NCBI RefSeq assembly: GCF_030867095.1
Contig: NC_081835.1
Location: 47,537,892-47,601,891, forward strand
Direction: 5' to 3'
DNA length: 64,000 nt
Source: Alligator mississippiensis
Taxonomy: Eukaryota; Chordata; Crocodylia; Alligatoridae
Part shown: in pieces, positions 12,270 to 23,200 of the stretch
Numbering within the stretch: position 1 is the stretch's first letter
How the letters are laid out: each line of letters opens with the position of its first letter
Program-made: the position numbers and the translations under genes
The notes under the pieces: generated by a model
What the model was told of the DNA's origin: nothing
Database searches by the model: none
The model's input: the letters and a program-made list of their open reading frames with translations, nothing else

Positions 12270-12460
12270 AACAGGTGGACTGGAAGGAATGAGCTTTACC
12301 ATCATGACTGTCATCCCCACCATCACCTGGGATCTGAGGACCCACCATAAGACTACTGGCCTTTCCTCATCCAGATCCTATAATGTCCCAATAAGATGAC
12401 ATTGAAACCTGCAACCCACAGCAGGGCCAGTAGAAGAACAATATCAGCAGCTCCATTCTT
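12270..12460 (-). repeat. Distal end of the copy A duplication
   Basis: GGTGGACTGGAAGGAAT onwards aligns with copy B at 17458-17600, resuming homology that stops at about 9432. It fixes the far border of the duplicated block. Confidence 0.65.
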
Positions 12461-14230
12461 AAGACAGGTGTTGGGGAGTGGGGAAGCACAATGGTCAAGT
12501 GTTTAGCTTTGGCAGTCAAATGCCAGGGGGTGGAGATGTGCTGGGTGGAAATCAGTTTAGACTGAACTGAAACTTAAACTATGTTGTATTTTCTTGCTGT
12601 ATCAAAAAACCCAACAAACCCAAAACAACCCCCCCTCCCCCCACCCCACACACACACACTCCCCCTCTTCCCCCTTTGGAAGTTTTGCTTGGTTTAACAT
12701 CCACAAGGGAAACCAGAAGCCATTTCTCCTGCTGCCTGCCTCCGTTATTTTGTGTACAAACCTTCCAAAGGCTGTGGAGGAGAAGCTGATCTCTATCCCC
12801 ACAGCACTAACATTTTGATGAGGATGAGAAAGAAAGGACTCTGAGACACACATTGCTTTAATTTCTAGACCCAAAAGCTTTCCATTCTGTATCACATGGG
12901 GTGCTGCTCTCACAGACACCCTGATGAAGGCTTTCCTGGCAGTTGTACCGCAGTGCTCTGTTCAGTCTGTTGAGTTCACTGTCATTTCATTTTTTCATAA
13001 ATGGGTTCTTCTTTCACACTGGGGAAAAAATACACATCACTTGCCCCCAGCACTCTGCAACATGCCTGCCCTCTGCTACAGTGGGTGGTTAGCACTTACA
13101 GAAAAGCCCCTTCAACCTAGTAACCAAACTCAGGATATGACGCACTTCGAGGCCAGCATGAGGCAAGGTACAGAACCAGCAGGCATAGAGCCAGGTCAGA
13201 AACCTCTAATCATTTCTGCAGAATCATCTATGATGTAAGCCTCCTACATATGGCTCCCTCCTCCTCACAAAGGTCTGCAAGGCAGGGGTGCAGGCATCCT
13301 GCTGATATACCCTCCGCACCTGTAAGGGTGAAACCTTGCAGAGCCACAGATGGAGATCAGTCCTCTGTGTACACTACCTTCCATTTTGGAGCTGTAGCGA
13401 GTGGCATGGACTCAGTGACCCCATAAGACAATGGTAAAGGGACTCAAAGGGCAAAAGTGCTCCTCCAAAACAGGGGGACAAAATGCCTTTTCTAGACTAA
13501 AAGAAAACAGGATATTACCAAGAAATAAGGGAAGCTAAGAAGAATGAAGGCCATTCTGAGACATGAAATTCATGCTGAAATGCTGCCAGAAGCCTAGTAG
13601 CTTTGGAGCTTATAAGAAAGATTGGTTCTGTCTGTCTCCGGCACAGGGAATGGTGCCTGCCAGAAAAACTATCTAGCCCAGTAAGTTTGTACAGCCCCAT
13701 GTTAAATACACTTGGACTTTTATTTAACATACCCATGAAGGGGTCTGTTGCTCGGTACAAGGTACACGTCACTAGGATTCTCAGACACTGACTTACGAAG
13801 GGCTCCAAACCTGATGGGAAAAGGAGAGAGGACCACATCAAACTCCACTCTGGTGGCACTGGAAATCCAGGAACAGGAAAGCTCCACACCTCCCCCAGGG
13901 AATCAGCAGCACTGCACTCTAACACCCAGAGCTTTCTCCGTGGTACCAACTCTGAGTGTGACAGACTGGAAGAACATATGGGGACCTCGCTGCAATGCAG
14001 GAGCAGGCACAGCTGAATCACCACCCGCTCAAATGTACCATGGAAGCCACAGAAAGCCCCTGCGAGACACTATGAGGGGCGGTGTTTACACTGTTATCTG
14101 GAGAATTAATTGTGATAACCCAGCAGTGTGAATGGATACCACAGCATGACTGGTAAAGAAATGAGAAGCACAGCTGTAGTGCTGCATGAACAGGGACCAA
14201 CTTCCTGTGATGATCACCAATGGATTAGAT
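12461..14230. other. No gene recognised
   Basis: Mixed unique-looking sequence with a pyrimidine/A-rich tract at 12600-12680. An open frame of 169 codons (13515-14024, minus) has no recognisable family, no splice support and ordinary composition. I see no exon here. Confidence 0.5.
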
Positions 14231-14522
14231 CAGTGGTTTTCAACCTTTTGAGACTCAAGGCACCCCTCACTACACCAAGAAACACCCTGGAAAATGCCAG
14301 CTCTTAGTTCTCACTTGATTTTGGACTACAGAAAAATAATAGAGCATCGTTCTGTCCTACAGAACTCAGAAAGACCAGCAGAGCATTACCACTATGGATT
14401 CCTGTTTCCAATCCCTTGTAAATCATACACTGAACAGCACTAATACTGTGTGGCACTGTGGCACCCCTGAAAAGATCTTAAGGCAACTCAGGGTGCAGCA
14501 GATCCCAGGTTGAGAATCACTG
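14231..14522 (+). mobile_element. hAT-type MITE (292 bp)
   Basis: Terminal inverted repeats CAGTGGTTTTCAACCT and AGGTTGAGAATCACTG. The flanking 8-mers agree only at about half the positions, so it looks old. No coding capacity. Confidence 0.75.
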
Positions 14523-15330
14523 GTCTAAAAAGGTTTCTCCCTCCTTTCTGTCAGATACATCACACAACAACTGGCAGGGGAAGGATCTAAGGGAATGGGC
14601 ACTTCTGTAGCTTCCTCTTAAGAAGCTCTACTTTGGGACCAGAAGAGTTGCCATTTGCTACAATGCCTGACCCTCCACAGTACAGGCCACCTGCCTCTCC
14701 TCAATACCCCCTGCTTGTCCCAAATGTACAGGCCACCTTCCCCTCTTCAGTCCCTCCCCTTCCCTGCCACCATGCCTATTTCTGTAGCCCTGTCTGGGCG
14801 AGCTGAAAGCAGTGAAGCCTTTAGTCAGAAGGAACGTATGGTGAAATAATTCAGTAACAAACTTAGCTCAGCACCAGCTGGAAGTAATTTGAGAGGTCCT
14901 GAATCAAATGTTAGGCCTGAACTGCCTGATTGACTAGATACCAGACAGGATAATTTAGGAGAGTGATTAATAAGTTCTGTTAATGATACATTAGAATGTG
15001 GGAAGTGAAAACAGTTTAGGTATTGGGTATAGCCTAGTTACCTATGCATGCAGTAGCCCACAACTGGATTAGTCAATGAGCACTGCCTGTATAAAGCATG
15101 CATCCTTTTAAAGAAATTTGAATCTGTCTGCCCCTGCACCTATTCCCTCTGTCGGTTGGCTCGATTAACTGGCCAATAGCATATAATGGGCGTCCCGGTG
15201 TAGATGTGCAGTGCATGTGTTCAAGTCTGCCATAGTGAGATGGAAAAAAGTGCCCCTGGGGGCTACAACATCACTCCCAGTTCCTCCTATCCCCAAGTGA
15301 ATGGTCCCTGTGCACCCTGTTCCCAATTCA
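14523..15330. other. No gene recognised
   Basis: Stretch between the MITE and copy B. A TATAAAG-containing block at about 14880-15190 has a promoter-like look but no repeat partner in the window. Nothing else can be supported. Confidence 0.4.
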
Positions 15331-15428
15331 CAAGGATGCAGGTTTTGCTCATTCTGTTGGCTGCTGTAGGCTACTTTCCCTGCTCCAACTATACTTACTG
15401 CCAACAACAGTGAATCTGTGACACTTAC

Positions 15429-16231
15429 GGGATGGGAAGGGCATCTTCCTCTTTCTTTCCAAAAAGCCTTAAAAATAAGAAACACTGCTTAGCAGAGAGG
15501 GACTGCAGGAAGGGGATGATGGTGTGTACAACTGGAGCATGCATCTTGCTGATGGGACAGAAGCACCCACCCGGCTCTGAGGAATTGACTGGGTACTTTT
15601 CAGGTTGGCTGAGGGGTCCAGGCCCTCTAAGGCAGTGGTTCACAACCATTTTTGTACCAGGACCCATTTGTAAACGTTGATGGCCAGTCCTGACCCAGTG
15701 CCCCCCACCCCTAACATGTGGGGCTGGGGGTGGGGGGCAGCCTGCAAGGGAAAAGCCACAGTTTCCCACATTTTTCTCCTTTAAAGGAAAATCCATTTTT
15801 CAAGTTTGTTCGTGACCTTTTCATAGATTCTTGCAATGCACTTTTGGGTCGCAACTTATGCGTTGAGAAATGTTGCTCTAAGGGATGTTAGTGGGGATTA
15901 TTATTAGAAACCCACCTGCCTTAACCTATAAAGAAGCTTTCAGCTGCTGCCAAATTGGGCATCAGACCAGCTCTCCCAGGGATTCAGCCTCCCCCATCTT
16001 CCCTAGTGACCCCAAGGAGGGGAGGGAGGATACATGGCTTTATCAACTCTGCCCTTCCTCTGGGGGACAGGAGTATTGCACTTGTCACTCACCTTTGCCC
16101 CCAGTCTGTACATCGGATAAGGGCTGCTGCAAGCAGGAGAGCAATGATGGAGAACACATTGAGGATGGCCAGGGTGATGTTGATTGCTGCCACAGATCCG
16201 TGGCTCGGCCCATCTGGGCATTTGCATTCCC
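15429..16231 (-). pseudogene. Small single-pass membrane protein, distant copy B
   Basis: Transmembrane exon 16093-16231 is exactly 139 nt like unit 3, with a strong acceptor (TTTCTGTGCAATGTCAG) and donor CAAAG|GTGAGT. It reads ECKCPDGPSHGSVAAINITL, then AILNVFSIIALLLAAALIRC and TDWGQ. Tail exon 15429-15467 (39 nt) reads LFGKKEEDALPIP after Arg from the split codon. The terminal-exon acceptor seen in the other copies is not preserved (AAAACC in place of CAGGAC near 15340), and a hAT element sits between the two exons at 15633-15875. Probably a pseudogene that kept its transmembrane exon. Confidence 0.45.
15633..15875 (+). mobile_element. hAT-type MITE (243 bp) inside copy B
   Basis: Perfect 8-bp target duplication CTCTAAGG (15625-15632, 15876-15883). 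Starts CAGTGGTTCACAACC; the inner sequence is the inverted relative of the element at 37420-37719. Unit 3 shows the empty site (CTTTAAGGGATG near 4853). Confidence 0.88.
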
Positions 16232-17639
16232 CTGACATTGCACAGAAATAAGGCTTGTATCACCCACCAGGTAAACCATACAGAGAGAACCCATCACAAT
16301 GGGGGATAAATGTGTAGGATCTACAGCATACTCAAACTGACACCCCATAACCCATGGAGCGCAGGAAGGAACCTCAAAATCTCTCGCACTCCTCCTTACA
16401 TCAAACATATTCAGCCCAGCCTCAAGATAACTCTCAACCCTCTCCATGTGCCCAGTCCTGCCTCCCATGATAGATCATCCCAACCCCATGCAGTATGGCC
16501 AGACCAGCCCCACACCTAAACAGTGGACGTAGCACTTCTCACACTAACCCGCCATACACGACCACTGACACACTGCAGCGAATGACACACCCAAAGACTG
16601 CACTCTCTAAGGCATCGATGCATACACTGGCCAAGTCCCATCTCAGAATACACCCCTCATCTGCACAGTGACGCTACAATATGTCACAATACACTTCTCC
16701 CCATTCACACTGCCATGTCATAATGACCTCCTCCCTGACCCACTGCCATGTGTCAGAATAACCCTGCTTCCCTGGGCACACACTCCCTTGTGTTGCCATG
16801 TCACAACAACCCCCTCCCTCTGCACACAACCACAGCACCATGTCACAGTAGACATTGTGCTGACACACGTGGGACTCCAAGATGAGGTATCTAGGCTGCT
16901 CAGTAGAGGTTCTTGTTCCACTCTTATCCCTAAAGTAGCTGAACTCCTGCTAGTCATGCACTGAGTGGCATGACTAATCCCTGTCCTGTGTGGTTCCCTT
17001 CTCTTCTTATCTCCCCAAGGGGAACTGTGTCTACAGGGTAGTGTTTGGGCAGGGAGTGCTCAATTGTTGCTGTCATTTAGAAAAACACTTGTGCTGCTCT
17101 GTGTCTCTGAAATTAAAGGCAGGTCAGAAATATGCATCTGGCAGTAGAGAGGCAGTTAGGCCTGTGGTGGATCATCCAGTGTCCTGAGCAGGTTTATTTC
17201 ACAGTCTGGGACCAACTGACAATGGACTTACCTTACAGTGCCTAACTTTTTTTGTGATATTCTGCCATTGCAGGGGCATCTATGCTTCATGCCCCCAGCC
17301 ACAAAGACCTATCAGTCAGCTGTGCCTGTACAGCATGCATGCACCCTGCACCTGCTTGGACCACAACTCCTTCACAAGTGCAGAATACAAATGTGCAGGG
17401 CACCTTCATTTGGCAAGGCTAGCAAATGGAAGTATAATGTGACACTGATGCTAGGATGGGTGGATTGGAAGGAACCAATTTACCATCCTAACTGCCAATG
17501 CCTCCCCAGCACATGGACTTTAGGACTCACCATAACATCAGCAGCCCTTCATCATCCTGATCCAAAGATGTCTCTATTAGGTGACACCTCCTGTAGGTTA
17601 GCCCACACAACCACCGAACTGTGAGATTCATGTTCCTGT

Positions 17640-17960
17640 TGTCACTCCAGCCCTTGAATATTCTTTTCCTTCCACAGCTTCCTTCTTTTTATTTCTATTG
17701 CTCTTTTGGCCTTCTGTTTAAAAGTCTGGCTTAGCCAGCCATGGCTATGTCTTATGCAACTATGGATGAGCCAATGACCAGAAGGGATGCCTGAGAAGAC
17801 TGGTAAGCAGTCAACTTGGTTTAGCATAAGGCATCTGGTAATAGTCCTCAGGATGCTGTTTTAAGGCTGTACTCCACTAACTTAATGTGTGCGCTCCAGC
17901 CCCACACTGGTGCACAGTACTCAGCAGGAGCATACACAAGTGGCAAAATGGAGATGCAAA
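17640..17960 (-). repeat. Decayed LINE ORF2 C-terminal fragment
   Basis: Minus-strand reading gives VYAPAEYCAPVWGWSAH with in-frame stops afterwards, the same protein region as the fragment at 9480-10250. Confidence 0.5.
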
Positions 17961-19700
17961 GTGTTTGGAAATTTGCACCCCAGATGGTGCCAGCAAGACA
18001 AGGGCTAAGAGCTCCCCTGCTGTTAACCAGAAGAGCTTACACTGTGAAACTATGGTATAAAATACCTAGAAAACAGCAGCCCTGGTACCCTTAAAGGAGC
18101 ATGCCAAATCACTGTTGCACATGCTGAGAGACCCAGTACCTTGGCAGACAAGTCTTCTTAATGTATTCTGCATTTCCTTGAAGAACATCAGAGACCTGGA
18201 GCCATAATGCCCTTCCCAGAGTTACTGCAGTGGTAATGGATTTAGTGTCTAAGCAAGGTGCATCCACAACTGCGTATAAAAACGTTTTTAGCAACAGTTC
18301 TTTGAGGACAATGGTACCTGAGGAAGCACAGGTAGAAGGGGGGATATCTTTCCTGGAGATGAGGAAGTTCAGCTACAGAGAGTTGCAAGATGTTGCAAGG
18401 TGGACACTGTGTTAAGATAGGGCTGAAAATCACCATTTTAAAGTTAAAGCACTCAGGATAGTGTTGTGGCTGGGTGTGGGTGTCTGATTTTGCAAAAAAA
18501 TTAAAATAAAAAAGATTTGTTGTGACAAATCTGAATAAATACATGAGGAACTTGCAAGATGTTTCCACTAGGGGGCAGCAGGCAGACATCATTCCATCAG
18601 TCTGTCATGGGTAGTTAGGAGTGAAGGGACTTATTTATTTTAAGGAAAATTTGTCATGTTCCAAGTCAAATCAGCCAAATCAATGCCAAATCCGTGAGTC
18701 ATTCAAGAACCATTAGTGACCATACTACTGGTAAACATTTTCTACCCACACCTGGGGCTTCAGATGCTTCCAAATCCTTTGGCATGTGTCTTATGTGCAG
18801 ACCCAAGCCTGGAGGCTTGGGGTTCAGACACCCCCGAGTTTCGCTTGCCCTCAGCTGTATGGCCGCAGAAGCAAACTAGGAAGGAGTCTCGCATTTCCAT
18901 AAAGTGGACATAAAGCCAAGACCTTCCCACTGGAAGTGAAAGTGGGAGGCTAACTATCCCTTACTTCAGGTACTACCCCCTGCCAAGGAAGTGGCTTTCC
19001 CCTGTAACTAGGAAAATCGCCTTAGTGGTCATGGTATTTCCCCTGCCAGATGCACCTGTCCCAATTTTTGTTCTTGAATGAGGGGCATGAGGACATGCCT
19101 GGCTCAGGTGCAGCCCAGTGGACAACCCCTTCAAAGACTGCCATCTTACAGGCTTGCACACACCTGCAGTGGGATCCATGCACACTGTGCAGGATTCCAA
19201 GCAGCTATTTTAACGGCTTGAGGTTTGCTTCTCCCCCTAAAGGATCAGCACTGCTAGGCCTGCAGAGACTAGTCTGGCTTATTATTGCCTGGCCCTTGAG
19301 CCTGGCCTTGAGGTTCAACAGCTGGTGGAGACTGAAAAGGCCATATCCCTCTGAATGGTCAGCTCCACATCTGAGAGAGGCCTGTACAGGGGTGAGCAGG
19401 GCCTATGGCTTTTCCTGTACTTTTGCCAAGGTGAGCATAGCATAAAGAATCCTCTACCTCTGGCCATCTGCAAAAGACTGTTTTGTCCATGCTGCAGGGA
19501 CCTGACTAGTACTTGCAGCCAGGAGCCTCCTCCCTGAACACAGCTCCAGCATCTCTGCTTGTTAGTACAGGCTGTGTGGAGGTCCTGGAAGGGCACCTTG
19601 CCCTGCCTGTAGACACTGGAATCTAGGCCCTTGCTGATATTTCAAACTAGGAAGAGCTGATCCCAGAGTGCTCTGCTGAGGACAGTAGATGGAAAAGAAA
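17961..19700. other. Intergenic sequence without recognisable genes
   Basis: Apart from the repeat at 18655-18905 I see no exon, known transposon end or RNA gene. Open frames are short and lack splice or family support. Confidence 0.45.
18655..18905 (+). repeat. Unclassified interspersed repeat, copy 1
   Basis: Shares TCAGCCAAATCA, CTTCAGATGCTTCCAAATCC, CCCGAGTYTYGCTTGCCCT and GAAGCAAACTAGG in the same order and spacing with 57065-57330. Family unknown. Confidence 0.65.
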
Positions 19701-19733
19701 GGAAATCAATTCAGCCTGAGAAACAAGGCTGTT

Positions 19734-19739
19734 TTTATT
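19734..19739 (-). terminator. ANAPC2: ANAPC2 polyadenylation signal
   Basis: AATAAA on the minus strand 306 nt past the ANAPC2 stop, which would give a short 3' UTR of roughly 300-330 nt. It is the first canonical hexamer I see downstream of the stop. Confidence 0.75.
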
Positions 19740-20044
19740 GACCAGCAAAATGCACATGGACATGCAAGACCCAAAACTTTACCAGGACCAGCCCTCTGCT
19801 TGCTGCAGCACCACCATGCTCTCCAGGGTGCTCTGTTCTACAGCTCAGAGAGCTATGGGGCTATCTCCATGCGGGAATGGGAAGACAATGGAGAGAAGAT
19901 GCACTCCAGAACCATGATTTCCTAGTGATGAGATGGGGACTATGTTTATCAGGGCTGGCAGATGCCACCTGAAGGAAGTATGACTGAAGATCTGAATGCA
20001 GGCAGGAAGGAAGCAGTGCCAAGGGATCAGGGAGTGCTCCTTCT

Positions 20045-20257
20045 TTAGCTGCAGTTCTTGGGCAGGCGATAGACACCCCCAGAATAGATTAGCTGCTGGT
20101 CCCGGACTTTCTTTTGGAGGAAGCCCTGCAGTTCCTGGATGTCAATCTCTGTCACCACTGGGCCCGTCATCACAAACATCTTCAGCATGCTGTGAATCCG
20201 CTCCAAAGACAGGCTCTCCAGGTTAGTCAGCATTGCTTGGATATATGTCCAGAACAG
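20045..20257 (-). CDS. ANAPC2: ANAPC2 coding exon 13 (residues 743-812, stop)
   Basis: Encodes LFWTYIQAMLTNLESLSLER through VRDQQLIYSGGVYRLPKNCS and a TAA stop: the C-terminal winged-helix domain, which in the family contacts the E2. Acceptor CCCCTGCAG. Confidence 0.96.
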   Translation of the reverse strand: MFWTYIQAMLTNLESLSLERIHSMLKMFVMTGPVVTEIDIQELQGFLQKKVRDQQLIYSGGVYRLPKNCS

Positions 20258-23200
20258 CTGCAGGGGGACACACAAAGGCATGGTTAAATTCCAGCCCCTC
20301 CCCTGACCCCTAGCAGCCACATTCTTACAAAAAACAAAGGGAAACTTTGGGAGTACCAAAGACTGACATAGAACCCCAAGGGGCTCTGTCAGTGTCAGCT
20401 GAGGTGTACACACCCAGCCTCTGCACACTAGATGCCTAACAGGACCACTGGGCATTGGGGACAGGCTGGAGGGCAGGCTCTGCCATGTAGTGCATTAACA
20501 ACTCCCTATGGCTAAGCTCCTTCACACTGCACTGCAGTGCTACATGCTTTACCAGTCCCCATCTGCCCTTGGCTGGTTGTGTTACTAACTCAGTGATTAG
20601 AAGAGAATAGCCACATTCAGAGAAGGCATTTACCAAAAAAAGGCAGTTTCAGTCAACCCTGAATAACCTGTAAATTCATAGCATCATAGTGCTTAGGGCT
20701 GGAAGGGACCTAAACAGATCATCAGGTCCGACCTCCTGCCCTGGCAGGAATGGGTGCTGGGGTCATATCACCCCAGCCAAATATCTGTCCAGCCTCCTCT
20801 TGAAGACCCCCAGGGTAGGAGAGAGTACCATCTCACTTGGAAGCCCATTCCAGAGCCTGGCAGCCCTAACTGTAAAGTAATGTCCCCTGATGTCCAGCCT
20901 GAACCTTCTAACAATTTGTGGCCATTATTCCTAGTAACCCCGGGTGGTGTCTGGGGGAACGGAGCCTCCCCCAATTCCTTCTGGTCCCCCTGGTGAGTTT
21001 GTAAATTCAGTTCAAATTCAGAAACCACCTTTAGCCAAACAAAAAGAACAACTAAAAAATGCTCAAACTGTTTGTGGGGATGAGCACAGCTCACAAGGAC
21101 AACTCTGCAAGGCTGCAGGTGGGGCACTCTCCTGAGAGGAGGAAGGCAGTGGTTCTAGTCCAATGGTAGAAACATCAACCAGGGAGATGGAGATATTACC
21201 CTTTCAGAGGGTTTTACTGCCTGGATTCAGGTATTCTTCCAGGACAGGGGAGATTTCAGATTAAGGCCCTCCGTGGAATCAGCCACAGCCAAGATGGGAA
21301 CTCAGCTCTTCCATATCCTAGACAAGGGTCTGTCCTGCTGGGCTCCTGGGTGAAGAGGGGGAGTGTCGCAACTGCTTGCCTCATGAATGGCACCTCAGGC
21401 CCCTGGCAAAGCCCTCCGTGTCTACTGAAAATACCCCCAAATCAAGCTATTTATTTTGTCCAACTCCAAATGACTTTTTTCAATGTCCCTTCTACAATTC
21501 AGAGCAGGTTCAAAAAAAACAAAAAACATAAACCAACCCTAAAACTAAAGGTTGCTTCCTCGTCTACCTGCCAAGCCAGAACTGTTGTTTTTTTGCCCAA
21601 CTCTCCTTGCTGTTCCATAGGCACCCAAAGCACATGGCAAGTACCTGCAGCTCTTCCTCTTTCTGGTCAGCCTGAGAAGCCATGGCAGAGTCACCCTCTT
21701 CGTCACTGTCTATCAGAACGACCTTCTCTGCCTGATCCTTCTGCTCCTCCTCGATCACTGTGAATGTACCCTGTGGTTCCTCGCGGAGAACGCCCTGCTG
21801 CAGCCACAGTGTCATCTTACGCCTGAGCGACATCACAGGCACTTTGAGCACTTCACTCAGCTCTGTCAGTGTCCATGTACCTGTAGGATCCCACATAAAA
21901 AAAACCCACCCGGGGAGGCACAGTCAGGTCTTGGTGTAGCAGCTGGACCCTCAGCACAACCCATGTCCAGACCAGTCCAGCCAGTAATGATACAGCCTGT
22001 GTGCTGGCTCTTCTTACTGAACCTCCACACTAATAGCTCAGGGATAATCGGGTTCATACCCATGCTTCACCTTATCCAGTGTCCTACCTCTAAGACCAGC
22101 TTCTGTTGGAGGAAAGACAAGACTCCCCCATGCTGGGAGTGAACCTGCAAGTGAGGGGTAGCTTTGGGACTTGGGTACAAAGGTTCTAGCCCTTCTCTTC
22201 TAGCCCATCTAATGAACCCTGAATGTTCCTCTTATACAAGCAGCCAGACCCTTCCTGAGCCTGCTTAGCTACTGGCTTCTAGGTCATTATTTACTGATGA
22301 GCTCCTTGAGCTATTGGGTGAGGCAAGAAAAGGATTTTTCTTTTGCCCCTGCCAACTCAGCAGTTGCAATGAATCACCTCCTGTATCATGTGCCAGTAAG
22401 TGCCAAGCATCCAAGCATCTGCCGCTTCAGAATGGGCTACTCTGAGGAACTACTGTAGGATCATTTTGATCTCAAGATAGACCTGAATGGGAGCTAGTGG
22501 TGGGAACAAGCAGGGAAGGGGGAAAAAGGTTGGGACTGAAGGAGAGACAGGCTTCCCAGGGCTATTGAATGGCTGTATACCAGAAATGGTGGAGGCAGCT
22601 AGTCATGCCAAGAACAAGGAAAAGCCAGCAGGCAAGAGCAACATCCAGCTGGGCTGCATGGTCCCACTCACTCTTGGTCTGGAAGTGCAGGATGATGGCA
22701 GCATGCACAGGAGTGACAGAGAGGGAGAGTGTGCGGTCTGCCAGCTCCACATCCAAGTTCACCAGGCCCAGGTGATATTTCCAGTTCAGAGTCCTCATGG
22801 CCTGAAAAGAGAGAGGCAGGTGCTTACACCCCATATACAGGGCAGGGCCTTCACCTGACAGACCCCACCCCAAATGCCACCCCCACTCACAGCTGGAACA
22901 GTCACTCTTGATGGCCAGCACTGTACTCAACCCCCCCAGTACACACCATTTTCCCCAGACACAAGCCATCACCCAGGCCCCAGGCACTGCCCCACCCATA
23001 GGTGCTAACTTTTATTCTTTTTTTTTTGCTAGTAGGTGCTTGCAGATGTAAAAAACAAAACAAAACAAAACAAAAAAATGGCACATTACTTTTAAGTCAG
23101 CTGTTCCCATGCTGAGCTCCATGCATGCCTGGAAGAGCCAGCATGCTACTTCTGGCTCTGCAGCATCTGTAAAGATCGGGCACTTTAGTGGGGCTTTTTT

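Noticed and set aside
13515-14024. 169-codon minus-strand open frame
   Set aside because: No recognisable domain, splice signals or paralogue in the window.
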